DNA of 64,000 nt from Arthrobacter sp. C9C5 (GCF_013359735.1 NZ_JABFMX010000001.1:124001-188000); one strand, 5' to 3'; positions 8,767 to 18,114 are shown, numbered from the stretch's first letter. Translations and numbers: made by a program. The notes: generated by a model from the letters alone, not told the origin.

Positions 8767-9494
8767 GCAGTCAGGCAGCCATCTACCGCACCTCGATCGC
8801 GCACGTGCGGCGCACCCCGCTGCACAATGCCTTCACCTACCGCAGCTACAGCTGGTACGTCGACGTCGATTCCCTCCCCAGCCTGCCGCGCTGGCTCGCC
8901 CCGCTGGCCGGCTTCTCCGTGGCGGACCACCTCGGTGACCCGGACGGAACGCTGCGCGGCAACGTCGAACGCTACCTCGCCACCCAGAAGATCGCGCTCG
9001 ACGGCGGGCGGATCACCATGCTGGCCAGCGCCCGCGTCCTCGGCCACGTCTTCAACCCGCTCAGCCTGTTCTGGTGCCACGACGCCGCGGGGGAGCTGCG
9101 CTGCGTCGTCGCCGAGGTCCACAACACGTACGGGGAACGGCACTGCTACCTGCTGGAGACCGACGACGCCGGACGGGCCACCGTACCCAAGGCGTTCTAC
9201 GTCTCGCCGTTCAACGACGTCGACGGCCAGTACCGGATGAAGCTGCCGGAACCCGCCGAGCGGCTCGCCGTCTCGATCGTCCTGGAGCGGGAGGGGCAGA
9301 AGCCCTTCGTCGCCACCGTGGACGGCGTCCGCCGCGACGCCACCGTACCGAACATCCTGGCCGCGGCGTTCGCCGTCCCGCTGGCGCCGCTGCGGGTGGC
9401 CGCGCAGATCCGCTGGCAAGGAATCAAGCTTTGGGCACGTCGGTTGCCCATCATCAAAAGACCACACCACCCTTCACAGGAGGCAGTCCAGTGA
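8763..9494 (+). CDS. DUF1365 protein
   Basis: A 243-residue protein with the family hallmarks: IYRTSIAHVRRTPLHNAFTY at the N-terminus, then LGHVFNPLSLFWCHD, AEVHNTYGERHCYLL, and KAFYVSPFNDVDGQY. The biochemical role of DUF1365 is not established, but it is co-inherited with cyclopropane-synthase-like methyltransferases and the FAD oxidoreductase, as here. It overlaps the preceding gene by ATGA and its stop overlaps the next GTG start, so its translation is probably coupled to both. Confidence 0.9.
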   Translation: MSSQAAIYRTSIAHVRRTPLHNAFTYRSYSWYVDVDSLPSLPRWLAPLAGFSVADHLGDPDGTLRGNVERYLATQKIALDGGRITMLASARVLGHVFNPLSLFWCHDAAGELRCVVAEVHNTYGERHCYLLETDDAGRATVPKAFYVSPFNDVDGQYRMKLPEPAERLAVSIVLEREGQKPFVATVDGVRRDATVPNILAAAFAVPLAPLRVAAQIRWQGIKLWARRLPIIKRPHHPSQEAVQ

Positions 9495-10957
9495 CCATGA
9501 CCGAAGCGACCGGGTCCCAGCCTGCGCAGGCCAGCACTGTGCAGACGAACACTGCGCAGACGAAGCCGGCACCCGCAAACCAGGCACCCGCGAACCTGAC
9601 CGTGCCCTACACGGTTCCGCAGCCGCCGGCGGCCATCGACGCCGCGATCTGGCCCAGCATCGCGGCCGTACCCTCCAGCCTCAAGGCCCGGCTGGCGGGG
9701 AAGGCCGCGGATGCGATCTTCCGTGCCGCGGTGCGCCGCCTTCCGCTGGAGGTGCGCTACCCCGACGGCACCGTCCTCGGGAGGGCGGCAACGGGCCAGG
9801 CCGGCCCGGGCCAGTCCTTCCCGGTGATGACGATGAACCGACCAGAGGCTTTCGCTGCCCGGCTCGGCGACGGCGGACTGATCGGCCTTGGTGAGTCCTA
9901 CATGGCCGGGGACTGGGACGCGGATGACCTGACCGCCGTGATGGAGGTCTTCGCCGCCCGGGTGGGAACACTCGTGCCTGAGCCGCTGCAGAAGCTCCGA
10001 GGCCTGTACCTGCCCCGCACGCCCCGCACCGAGCGGAACACGGAGCAGAACACCCGCTCCAACATCTCCCGGCACTACGACCTGTCCAACGAGCTCTTCG
10101 CCACGTTCCTGGACGGCACCATGACGTACTCCAGCGCCCTCTTCCCGGAGAGCGGCGACGCGTTGCGGAGCGTTGTCTGGGACGGCCTGGCCGACGCGCA
10201 GCAGGCGAAGATCGACCGGCTGCTGGACAAGGCCGGCGTCACGGAGGGAACCCGCGTGCTGGAAATCGGCACCGGCTGGGGCGAACTTGCCCTCCGGGCC
10301 GCCGCCCGCGGGGCGACGGTCTACTCCGTGACCCTGTCCAGCGAGCAGCAGGAACTGGCGCGACAGCGCGTGGCCGAGGCCGGTTACGCCGACGCCGTCA
10401 CGATCGAGCTCAAGGACTACCGCGCCGTGGAAGGCGAGTACGACGCCGTCGTCTCCGTGGAAATGATCGAGGCGGTCGGCTACGAATACTGGGCCACCTA
10501 CTTCCAGACGATCGAGCGCGTGCTGGCCCCCGGCGGGAAGGTCGCCATCCAGGCCATCACTATCGGCCACGACCGGTTGATCGCCACCCGGACCAGCTAC
10601 ACCTGGGTGCACAAGTACATCTTCCCGGGCGGCGTCATCCCCTCGGTCCGGGCGATCGAGGAGATTACCGAAAAGCAGACCGGGCTCCGGGTCCGCGAAC
10701 GCCTCGCGATGGGCGAGCACTACGCCCAGACCCTGCGGCTCTGGGAGGAACGCTTCATGGCCCGCGCGGAGGACGTCCGCGCCCTCGGGTTCGACGAGAT
10801 CTTCCAGCGGATGTGGCTGTTCTACCTGTGCTACTCCCGCGCCGGCTTCGAGACCGGTTACCTGGACGTGCAGCAGATCGTGCTGGACAAGGTTTCCACC
10901 AAGACCGCCTCCAGCAAGGCGGCAGCCAAGGCTTCCAGCGAGCGGACCGCAGGATGA
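9491..10957 (+). CDS. cyclopropane-fatty-acid-synthase-like SAM methyltransferase (first copy)
   Basis: About 488 residues. After an Ala/Thr/Pro-rich N-terminal extension of about 45 residues comes a family N-domain, then NISRHYDLSNELFATFLDG and the SAM-binding motif VLEIGTGWGELALRAA near residue 256. The C-terminal half has SVEMIEAVGYEYWATYF and YTWVHKYIFPGG. It should methylate unsaturated acyl chains of phospholipids. The GTG at 9491 is preferred over ATG 9497 because AGGAGG (9477-9482) is correctly spaced for it; it overlaps the previous stop. Product (cyclopropane or methyl-branched) cannot be told from sequence. Confidence 0.9.
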   Translation: MTMTEATGSQPAQASTVQTNTAQTKPAPANQAPANLTVPYTVPQPPAAIDAAIWPSIAAVPSSLKARLAGKAADAIFRAAVRRLPLEVRYPDGTVLGRAATGQAGPGQSFPVMTMNRPEAFAARLGDGGLIGLGESYMAGDWDADDLTAVMEVFAARVGTLVPEPLQKLRGLYLPRTPRTERNTEQNTRSNISRHYDLSNELFATFLDGTMTYSSALFPESGDALRSVVWDGLADAQQAKIDRLLDKAGVTEGTRVLEIGTGWGELALRAAARGATVYSVTLSSEQQELARQRVAEAGYADAVTIELKDYRAVEGEYDAVVSVEMIEAVGYEYWATYFQTIERVLAPGGKVAIQAITIGHDRLIATRTSYTWVHKYIFPGGVIPSVRAIEEITEKQTGLRVRERLAMGEHYAQTLRLWEERFMARAEDVRALGFDEIFQRMWLFYLCYSRAGFETGYLDVQQIVLDKVSTKTASSKAAAKASSERTAG

Positions 10958-12195
10958 GCGCGGCGCTTGCAACGACGATCGCGGACGTCCTTCGCCCGGT
11001 CGTCGGCGGGGAACTCCCCGTCCGGCTCGTGGTGTGGGACGGCAGCGAGGCCGGTCCGGCCGGGGCGCCGGTGGTGCGGCTCAACTCGCCGGACGCCATC
11101 CGCCGGCTGCTCTGGGCGCCGGGGGAGCTGGGCGCCGCCCAGGCCTACGTCACCGGGGAACTGGACGTCGACGGCGACCTCAACTCGGCGCTGGAGCATC
11201 TCTGGAAGGTGGTCCGGGACCGCGGCTTGTCCGGCGTCCGCCCCACCCCGTCCGTGCTGGCCGGCGTGGCTAAGATCGCCAAGGCCGCCGGTGCCCTGGG
11301 CGCGCCGCCCGAGCCGCCGGCCAGCCAGGCCCGGGTGAAGGGCCGGCTGCACAGCCTGATCCGCGACCGCGCCGCCATCAGCCACCACTACGACCTCAGC
11401 AACGACTTTTACGCGCTGATCCTGGACCCGCAGATGGCGTATTCCAGCGGCTACTGGACGGATTCCCGCGGGAACGCCGCCGCCGGTTACGGCCTGGAGG
11501 ACGCCCAGCGGGACAAGCTGGATCTGGTCTGCCGCAAGATCGGGCTGAAGCCGGGGATGCGGCTGCTCGACGTCGGCTGCGGCTGGGGCTCGCTGAGCTT
11601 GCACGCGGCGCAGCACTACGGCGTCGACGTCGTCGGTGTCACCCTGTCGGTCGAGCAGAAGGCGTTCATCGACGCGCGGATCAAGGAGCGCGGGCTCGAG
11701 GGGCGGGTTGAAATCCGGGTGCAGGACTACCGTGAGATCCCGGACGGCCCGTTCGACGCCGTGGCCTCGCTCGAGATGGGCGAGCACGTGGGGCAGCGCA
11801 ACTACCCCGTGTACGCTGCCGCTCTGTTCAACAACGTGGTCCCCGGCGGCCGCGTCCTGGTGCAGCAGATGTCCCGGCGCGGCAAGCATCCCGGCGGAGG
11901 GCCGTTCATCGAGTCGTTCATCGCCCCGGACATGCACATGCGCCCGGTCGGGGAGACGCTGGGGTTCCTGGAGGACGCCGGTCTTGAGGTCGAGGCCGTC
12001 GAGGCGATGCGCCGCGACTACGTCCGTACCCTCGAGGCCTGGTACGCGCGGTTCGAGCAGAACCACGACGCCGCCGTCGCGATGATGGGTGAGGAGATTG
12101 CCCGGGTATGGCGCTTGTACCTGGTGGGCGCACTGCGCAGCTTCGCGGAAGGCCGGATGGGCGTGGAACAGATCCTCTGCAGCCGGCCGGAGTAA
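10954..12195 (+). CDS. cyclopropane-fatty-acid-synthase-like SAM methyltransferase (second copy)
   Basis: A 413-residue paralogue of the preceding gene, with the same architecture: HHYDLSNDFYALILDPQMAY, SAM motif LLDVGCGWGSLSLHAA near residue 205, EMGEHVGQRNY, and a C-terminal YVRTLEAWYARFE. The motifs have diverged (GCGWG here, GTGWG in the first copy), so the pair probably does not have identical roles. It starts at ATG 10954 in an ATGA overlap and ends the operon, 13 bp before the convergent GH18-like gene. No obvious terminator hairpin lies in the gap. Confidence 0.9.
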   Translation: MSAALATTIADVLRPVVGGELPVRLVVWDGSEAGPAGAPVVRLNSPDAIRRLLWAPGELGAAQAYVTGELDVDGDLNSALEHLWKVVRDRGLSGVRPTPSVLAGVAKIAKAAGALGAPPEPPASQARVKGRLHSLIRDRAAISHHYDLSNDFYALILDPQMAYSSGYWTDSRGNAAAGYGLEDAQRDKLDLVCRKIGLKPGMRLLDVGCGWGSLSLHAAQHYGVDVVGVTLSVEQKAFIDARIKERGLEGRVEIRVQDYREIPDGPFDAVASLEMGEHVGQRNYPVYAAALFNNVVPGGRVLVQQMSRRGKHPGGGPFIESFIAPDMHMRPVGETLGFLEDAGLEVEAVEAMRRDYVRTLEAWYARFEQNHDAAVAMMGEEIARVWRLYLVGALRSFAEGRMGVEQILCSRPE

Positions 12196-12208
12196 CAGTT
12201 CGGGCAGC

Positions 12209-13303
12209 TCAGCCTGTGAGGGACTTGCCCAGCAGCTTCGCGAACATCCCGGGCGCCTGCGTCACGCCGCTGCAGTTGCTGGATGCGCTGCTGCCTTCTT
12301 CGGGCCGGCTGGAGGAAGTACAGGCGAAGTCCCGGTTCAGCGACCACATGGACATCCGCCCGATGCCGCGTTCCACGGCGAAGCTGTTCAGGCCTTCAGC
12401 GTCCGCGAGGGTGAAGACTTGGCCCTTCACATCGTTCATCCCGATCATCGGGGTGAGCCCGATCCGTTGCCACAAGGCCGCATCCTCGAGCGGCTTGCCG
12501 GCTTTCTCATACAGTGCACGCAGCGTCTGGTGAGTGGCCTCGGCAGCGCTTTTTGCCGCGGCGAGCATCGTCTGGCCCGGTGCGAGCGGCTCAAAGTCCA
12601 TCACCATGATGTTGATGCCGGCGAGTTCAACTCCGGCGTCCAGCATCGCTGTCACGGACTTTTCGCCGTCCGTTGTCAGGCCCTCCATCGAGACGGGAAG
12701 GGTCAGCCACACCTTCAACGGGTTGACGGCGGGGCGCTCGGCCTGAAGCTTCGCGGCGGCCGCGGCACGTCGTTCCGCCGCTGCGTGATCGCTCAACCCG
12801 GCGCCTTCGACGTCGAAGTCCAAGGTGTCGAGCCCGTACTTGGTGATGACCGCCGTGTACGCCTTCACCAGGGCGCCGAGGTCGGTGCAGGTTTCGGCGA
12901 GCTCCTTGCCGAGCTGCCCTCCGAACGAGACAGCTATGTCATTGCCGGCCTTGCGGAACGATGTGATCTGGCTGTCCACGCTCAGCTTGGCGCCGGTTTG
13001 GTCAAGCGTGTGGACGCCGTCCCAGGAGGGCTGGCAGGTGTCTTTCGGGTGTGCGCCAATAAAGGACAGAACCGTGGTGGCGGCTCCGTGAAGCGCCGTG
13101 TCCTGCAGGCGCAGGCTCGGGCTGAGCGTGACGTCGAGGTACCCGCCGAACCACTGCGGGCCTAGCGCGGGCTGGCTCGTCCGCGGCTCCTGTCCGTAGT
13201 TGGTCGGCGGTGCGGGAGAACAGGCGGCAACCGCCAACACGACGGCGGAGGCGGCGAGGACCCCGCTCCGGCTGCGGGAGCGGGGCCTATGCCGCCATTG
13301 CAT
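12209..13303 (-). CDS. GH18-like (chitinase-fold) lipoprotein
   Basis: A 364-residue exported protein. The N-terminus is a lipoprotein signal (basic residues, hydrophobic run, lipobox LAVAACS with Cys near residue 28). The fold resembles glycosyl hydrolase family 18: VTTVLSF-like strand, AVSFGG near 124, and LDTLDFDVEG near 158 carrying the DxxDxDxE catalytic pattern. It should bind or cut a GlcNAc-type polymer outside the membrane. It lies 68 bp downstream of the deacetylase/glycosyltransferase gene on the same strand, so a role in processing the polysaccharide made there is likely (inference). Confidence 0.8.
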   Translation of the reverse strand: MQWRHRPRSRSRSGVLAASAVVLAVAACSPAPPTNYGQEPRTSQPALGPQWFGGYLDVTLSPSLRLQDTALHGAATTVLSFIGAHPKDTCQPSWDGVHTLDQTGAKLSVDSQITSFRKAGNDIAVSFGGQLGKELAETCTDLGALVKAYTAVITKYGLDTLDFDVEGAGLSDHAAAERRAAAAAKLQAERPAVNPLKVWLTLPVSMEGLTTDGEKSVTAMLDAGVELAGINIMVMDFEPLAPGQTMLAAAKSAAEATHQTLRALYEKAGKPLEDAALWQRIGLTPMIGMNDVKGQVFTLADAEGLNSFAVERGIGRMSMWSLNRDFACTSSSRPEEGSSASSNCSGVTQAPGMFAKLLGKSLTG

Positions 13304-13371
13304 GAATGTTCCCTACGTCCGCCACGAGGGCCGTCCCTTTCTTCGCCACGGATCCTGCCGATGGCCCTAGG

Positions 13372-15708
13372 CTACAACGGGGCCAGCCGGTCCGCGGGGG
13401 CCGGGGCGAGGGTGGACAGTTTTGCCTGGCTCGTCGGCATCAGGACGCTGTTGGTGCGTTCGGGTTTGTACCAGCCGACGGCGGTGCCCCGCAGCGCCAG
13501 AATCGCGGATCCGAACACCACGTAAGCGCGGAGGGGTTCGTAGATGAGCCGGTAGATGGGGACCATGAGGAGGTGCATGGGACTCTCATGGACCATCAGC
13601 ACGGCCACTATCGAGATGATCATGTGGGTTGCGGCGACGAACACCGAGAACGCGGCGACGGCCTGCCATTCTCCGCGGGCCAGGCTGGTCGCTGCCACGA
13701 TGACCGTCAGGGGCATGAAGACCAACGGGACGAGCACCGAGATCAGGGCGTACGGCATGGTCAGCATGCCGAGGGCGCCGAACCGGGGATTGAAGAGCAT
13801 GGACCGGTGCTTGTAGAGCGTCTGGATGTTGCCATAGGTCCAGCGGAGGCGCTGTTTGAACAATCCCCGCAGGGTCATGGGCGCTTCCGTCCATGCCACG
13901 GCGGAATTCTCCTGCACGATGCTGTAGCCGAGCTGCTGCAGGGAGAGCGTGAGGTCAGCGTCCTCTGCGAGCGTGTCATGGGAGTAGCCGCCGGCCTGGA
14001 TGAGTGCCTCCCTCCGCCAGGCTGCGCAGGCGCCCGGGACAATCGAGATCGCTCCCATCAGGCCCTCCGCCATTCGCGTGACGCAGATGCCGGAGAGATA
14101 TTCAAGGCTTTGCCAGGCGGTCAGGAGATTGCGGCGGTTTCCGACTTTCACGTGCCCGGCGACCGCTCCGACGATCTTGCCGTTGCGCGGCGCCAGGAAA
14201 TGGCGGGCAAACATCTTGATGGTCTGGGGTTCAAACAGCGTGTCGCCGTCGAGGGTGACCACAATTTCTCCGCGGGACTGGGCTATTCCGTGGTTGCTGG
14301 CGGCGGACTTTCCGCCGTTGGGCTGGTCGATGACGCGCAGTTGCGGCCAGGTCTGGGCGTATTCGGAAAGAACCGCCAGGGTGCCGTCGGTAGAGCCGTC
14401 ATTAATGGCGACGACTTCCATCCGGGGGTAGTCGCTGGCTCTCAGGGCGTCTAACGTTTTGGCCACGACAAGTTCTTCGTTGAAGACCGGTAGGACGACG
14501 CTGACGAATGGCCACTCTTCCTCCTTGACGTCCGCCCAAAGACGTTTCTTCTGCCGCTGATTGTTGATGACGGCGAGAACCACGTAGAGGAACGTCAGGA
14601 CGGTAAGCGAGCCGATTCCGAACCAGAAAAGCCAAGTGAGGACCACGTTCGGAGTCACTAGATACGTCGTCATCGCGGCCAAGGTCGCATCGTCCTCCAC
14701 GGCGGCCTTGACGTCCGACTGGGGAATGTATTCGGGCGGAAGCAACGGCTCGACCGTGGTGAAGGTGTAACCCATTGCTTTTGCCTGCGGGATGAAGGTC
14801 TTCAGCATTTCGATCGTTGCGTTGCGATCACCGCCGCCGTCGTGAACCAGGACAATATGCCCTTGTCCGTCCAGTTTCTGCGCCTTAATCGGAACGCCGG
14901 GGGCGTAGGACCAGTCCCGCGTATCAAAGTCCATGTTGATATGGAGGAACCCCAGCTGCTGGGATTGCAGAAGGGCCAGGGTGTTGTTTTCCGGATCTCC
15001 GGTCGGGATGCGGAACAGCCTTGTTCCGTAGCTGTCCGCAGCGCGCATGACCCGGTCCGCCCCGATGATCTGCTGGCGGTTGAACAGGTCGTCGTGGGCC
15101 CAGAAATCGATGTGGGACATCGTGTGGTTTCCGACCATATGACCTTCCTGGGTCATGCGGCGGAAGATATCCGGGTACTTGACGATGTTGTCGCCAACCG
15201 TGAAGAACGTCGCCGGTACGCCTTCCTTGGACAGCAAATCCAGAATTTGCGGCGTATTGCGCGGGTCGGGCCCATCATCGAAGGTCAACATCAATGTGTG
15301 GTCCGCCGGCTTCCCAAAAGTTTCCATGGCGTAGGGGCTGTTGCCGATCAGCTCAATTTCGTCGGCGGTGGCCTCCCTCCAGATGGTGTTGCTGAAGGGA
15401 TCCTTGAGGAAGACTTTGCCATCCCGCCGCTCGATGAGCGCGATCCGATCGAAGGCGAAGCCGCCTTCGGGGCCGATTCGGGGAATGTTCCGCAGATCCT
15501 GGGTGGACAACAATTTCCGGGGGTACTCCACGGACTGGTTCTCTGGCGCTTTCCATACCGGAGCGCTGGCAGCGGGCAGGATCCACACGACCGACAGGAC
15601 GATCAACAGCACGCTCGCCATTAGGGCGACGAGAATGCGTCGCCACCGTTTTCCACTGGGATCGAAGAAGACCGGTGCAGTGCCGGAAATTGGGGATGAT
15701 TTCTTCAT
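13372..15708 (-). CDS. bifunctional polysaccharide deacetylase (NodB) / family 2 glycosyltransferase
   Basis: A 778-residue membrane protein. A TM helix lies near residues 25-45. A NodB deacetylase domain follows, with TFDDGPD at 142-148 and the metal-binding HMVGNHTMSH near 195. Then come a TM helix near 345-370 and a processive GT2 domain (FVSVVLPVFNEE near 400, TLDGDTLF near 480, QRLRW near 615), ending with several TM helices. This is the arrangement of poly-GlcNAc or chitin-oligosaccharide type synthases with a built-in deacetylase. Product inferred, not proven. A GH18-like lipoprotein gene follows downstream. Confidence 0.9.
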   Translation of the reverse strand: MKKSSPISGTAPVFFDPSGKRWRRILVALMASVLLIVLSVVWILPAASAPVWKAPENQSVEYPRKLLSTQDLRNIPRIGPEGGFAFDRIALIERRDGKVFLKDPFSNTIWREATADEIELIGNSPYAMETFGKPADHTLMLTFDDGPDPRNTPQILDLLSKEGVPATFFTVGDNIVKYPDIFRRMTQEGHMVGNHTMSHIDFWAHDDLFNRQQIIGADRVMRAADSYGTRLFRIPTGDPENNTLALLQSQQLGFLHINMDFDTRDWSYAPGVPIKAQKLDGQGHIVLVHDGGGDRNATIEMLKTFIPQAKAMGYTFTTVEPLLPPEYIPQSDVKAAVEDDATLAAMTTYLVTPNVVLTWLFWFGIGSLTVLTFLYVVLAVINNQRQKKRLWADVKEEEWPFVSVVLPVFNEELVVAKTLDALRASDYPRMEVVAINDGSTDGTLAVLSEYAQTWPQLRVIDQPNGGKSAASNHGIAQSRGEIVVTLDGDTLFEPQTIKMFARHFLAPRNGKIVGAVAGHVKVGNRRNLLTAWQSLEYLSGICVTRMAEGLMGAISIVPGACAAWRREALIQAGGYSHDTLAEDADLTLSLQQLGYSIVQENSAVAWTEAPMTLRGLFKQRLRWTYGNIQTLYKHRSMLFNPRFGALGMLTMPYALISVLVPLVFMPLTVIVAATSLARGEWQAVAAFSVFVAATHMIISIVAVLMVHESPMHLLMVPIYRLIYEPLRAYVVFGSAILALRGTAVGWYKPERTNSVLMPTSQAKLSTLAPAPADRLAPL

Positions 15709-16141
15709 GGATTGCCTCGCCAGGGAATCTTGTGTGATGTAGTCCCCGACCGGAGTCAGGGCGTGAGCGCCAGCGCTCGTTGCCGGGGGTCATGCCCGGA
15801 ACTGGCGATCAATTCGCGGAGGGAAAAATCGGCGCTCATCTGGTCTCTCCCTTGAAGCCGCACGAGCCGCCGGTTCGCGGCGTACCCTTATGCCTTCGAG
15901 GTTAGGAGCGCCCGATGGGGTCACACACGCGTAGGAAACACCCGCGTTTTTAGAGTGGTTCTACTTGGTTTGAGGGATCGACTACCGCGGATTGGCGACG
16001 ACGATTCGAGTAAGCGCGGAGGGGCGCAGCAGTGGTGCCGCCGGACTCTGAAAGACGGGTCAACCTTGCGTCTATCGCCGCAGCCGGACCGACGGGTAGC
16101 GTTCAAGGTACGTGGTCCGAATTAGTGGAGGCAGATGCCGA
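15709..16141. other. intergenic region with divergent promoters
   Basis: 433 bp between the leftward synthase gene and the rightward lipoprotein gene. I see no gene with coding character. Short T-rich stretches near 15945-15970 could be promoter elements, but no consensus pair stands out. Confidence 0.4.
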
Positions 16142-16774
16142 ATGCGCAGAGAGATCGGACTGGCCGCAGGCTTGCTGTCGGTTGTCCTGGCTGCCGCCGC
16201 GTGCGAGGGCGCGCCGCCGTCGCCACCGCAGTCTCCTTCGTCATCGGGGCTCTCGGCCGTTCCGGACACGTACATCACGGCCTACACCTGGTTCGACAAC
16301 ACGCCCGAGGGCTCCCCGGACATCAGCCACCCGGTGCTGCACAAGAAGGCCGGCGGGGCAGGAACCTACGCGGATCCGGTGACCATCGCCGTCGGGCACT
16401 CCCTGGAGACGGGCCAGGACGTCCTTGATTTCCCTGCCGGCACCCGGATCTACCTACCCGATGTCCGCCGGTACTTCATTGTGGAGGACACCTGCGGGGA
16501 CGGCCCCAGCCCGGAGGACGGGCCCTGCCACGCCCTGGCGGCCAGACACGGCGGCGCATCCAGCTGGCTTGATGTCTGGATTGGCGGCGAGGGGGAGAGC
16601 GAGTCATTTGCCAGGCGCTGCGCGGACCAGGTAACCGGCGTCCGGGCCGCTGTCTTCCACCCTGCGGACAACTACGTCGTGGCCTCGGGGGCGGGCGTGA
16701 TCCACGACGGCCAGTGCGACAGCGGCTACGGCAATCAGCTCGTCACCACGTCACCGGCCCCGACGGCCCGCTGA
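16142..16774 (+). CDS. secreted lipoprotein with barwin/3D-like domain (paralogue 1)
   Basis: A 210-residue predicted lipoprotein: MRREIGLAAG, hydrophobic run, lipobox VLAAAAC, a short Pro/Ser linker, then a compact domain beginning YITAYTWFDNTP and containing TIAVGH, GTRIYLPDVRRYFIVEDTCGD, DVWIGG and a C-terminal GVIHDGQCDSGYG. The Cys pairs and the YFIVEDTCGD...WIGG pattern suggest a double-psi beta-barrel (3D/barwin/RlpA-like) fold, perhaps cell-wall binding (inference). The ATG at 16142 gives a proper signal peptide; GGAGG at about 16126 is rather far. A close paralogue follows. Confidence 0.75.
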   Translation: MRREIGLAAGLLSVVLAAAACEGAPPSPPQSPSSSGLSAVPDTYITAYTWFDNTPEGSPDISHPVLHKKAGGAGTYADPVTIAVGHSLETGQDVLDFPAGTRIYLPDVRRYFIVEDTCGDGPSPEDGPCHALAARHGGASSWLDVWIGGEGESESFARRCADQVTGVRAAVFHPADNYVVASGAGVIHDGQCDSGYGNQLVTTSPAPTAR

Positions 16775-16839
16775 TTTCCTAAGCCGAGTTTGAAAACAGG
16801 TCAAAGGACCCTGTCGATTGGCCTCTCCGCGCTTGCCAA

Positions 16840-16857
16840 GGTAACGTTTGGGTTACC
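16840..16857. promoter_or_regulatory. GGTAAC-N6-GTTACC inverted repeat upstream of the second lipoprotein
   Basis: A perfect 6-bp inverted repeat with a 6-bp spacer (16840-16845, 16852-16857) lies about 160 bp upstream of the second lipoprotein gene. GTAAC-type motifs are known targets of the actinobacterial response regulator MtrA, which controls wall-active exported proteins. The link here is an inference from motif resemblance. Confidence 0.35.
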
Positions 16858-17018
16858 GGTTGGTACACACGCCCCACAGAACATCCAGAATGCTCTTGCG
16901 TGTGGTAATTCCCTCGGCGGATGCGTCTTTGCGCTCCGCATGCCGTGACCAACTCCGGGCAGGAACCATCCCCAGGGACTGTCCGTTTTCCGCACCCCAT
17001 GAAAAGGCTTTATTTTCC

Positions 17019-17918
17019 ATGCGCAGAAATACTCTGCTGGCCGCCGGCATGCTCTCGGTCCTCCTCGCCACCTCGGCGTGTGGCGCCGGAACCGGCGCCT
17101 CCAATTCATCCGCCCAGTCTTCCGGATCGGCAAACGCCGGTGTTGAGGTTACGGCCGCTGCCGACAAGCCGTCGGCCGAGGTTGGCGCCTCCCAGCGGGC
17201 CGCTGCTGAGAAGGCCAAGGTTGCAGCTGTGGCCGCCAAGAAGGCCAAGGCGGCCGCCGCGGCCTCCAAGAAGGCCGCAGCCGCTGCGGCAGCCAAAACG
17301 GCAGCCGCCGCAAAGGCGCCGGCAACGGTGCCCGCCGCTCCCGCCGTACCGGCCGTGGTTCCTGCGGCTCCGAAGCCGGCCCCGGCACCCGTTGTGCCGG
17401 CGTCGTCCTCCGAACGGGTTGTCAACACCACGTACACGACGGCGTACACCTGGTACGACAACACCCCGGCGGGCTCGGCCACGATCAGCCACCCCATTCT
17501 GCACAGCACGGCCGGGGGCACCGGCACGTACAACGACCCGATCACCATCGCCGTGGGTCACTCCACCGCCAGCGGTAAGGACGTTCTGGACTTCCCGGCC
17601 GGCACCCGGATCTACCTTCCGGACGTGCGCCGCTACTTCATCGTCGAGGACAGCTGCGGCGACGGCGACGACCCCCAGGGCGGCCCTTGCCACCAGGGCA
17701 CCAACGTCGAGGGGACCAACTCCACCATCTGGATCGACATGTGGATCGGCGGCCAGAGCATGAGTGCTGACGGTGCCGACAACTGTGCCAGCAAGGTGAC
17801 GAACGTCCGTACGGCCGTCTTCAACCCGGCCAGCAACTACGCGGTCGCGCCGGGCGCTGGCGTCATCCACGACGGCAAGTGCGACGCCGGCTATGGCAAC
17901 ACGCTCCTGAAGCGGTAG
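17019..17918 (+). CDS. secreted lipoprotein with Ala/Lys helical linker and barwin/3D-like domain (paralogue 2)
   Basis: A 299-residue paralogue of the gene at 16142. The N-terminus (MRRNTLLAAGML, lipobox LLATSAC) is followed by a linker of about 100 residues: first Ala/Lys-rich and likely a long helix or coiled coil, then Pro/Ala-rich. The C-terminal domain is nearly the same as in paralogue 1 (TTAYTWYDNTP, GTRIYLPDVRRYFIVEDSCGD, DMWIGG, GVIHDGKCDAGYG). The linker would span the peptidoglycan layer and place the domain at the cell surface (inference). ATG 17019 is the start that gives a signal peptide. Confidence 0.78.
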   Translation: MRRNTLLAAGMLSVLLATSACGAGTGASNSSAQSSGSANAGVEVTAAADKPSAEVGASQRAAAEKAKVAAVAAKKAKAAAAASKKAAAAAAAKTAAAAKAPATVPAAPAVPAVVPAAPKPAPAPVVPASSSERVVNTTYTTAYTWYDNTPAGSATISHPILHSTAGGTGTYNDPITIAVGHSTASGKDVLDFPAGTRIYLPDVRRYFIVEDSCGDGDDPQGGPCHQGTNVEGTNSTIWIDMWIGGQSMSADGADNCASKVTNVRTAVFNPASNYAVAPGAGVIHDGKCDAGYGNTLLKR

Positions 17919-18114
17919 CTGTCGGAAGATTGACATTCGGCTGCGGCCGGAGGCCCTGCGGGGGCTGGCGAGACTTCGCCGGCCCCCGTTTTCCGTTGCG
18001 GGACCGGTGTAGGGCCGCGCACCGGTCCGCTCCGGAGGCCCAAAGACCCTTGTTCGTGGGCTGGGACAACGCAGACTTGGAGGGAGTTAGTTGCACCCAA
18101 AAGGGGAGGGCGCC

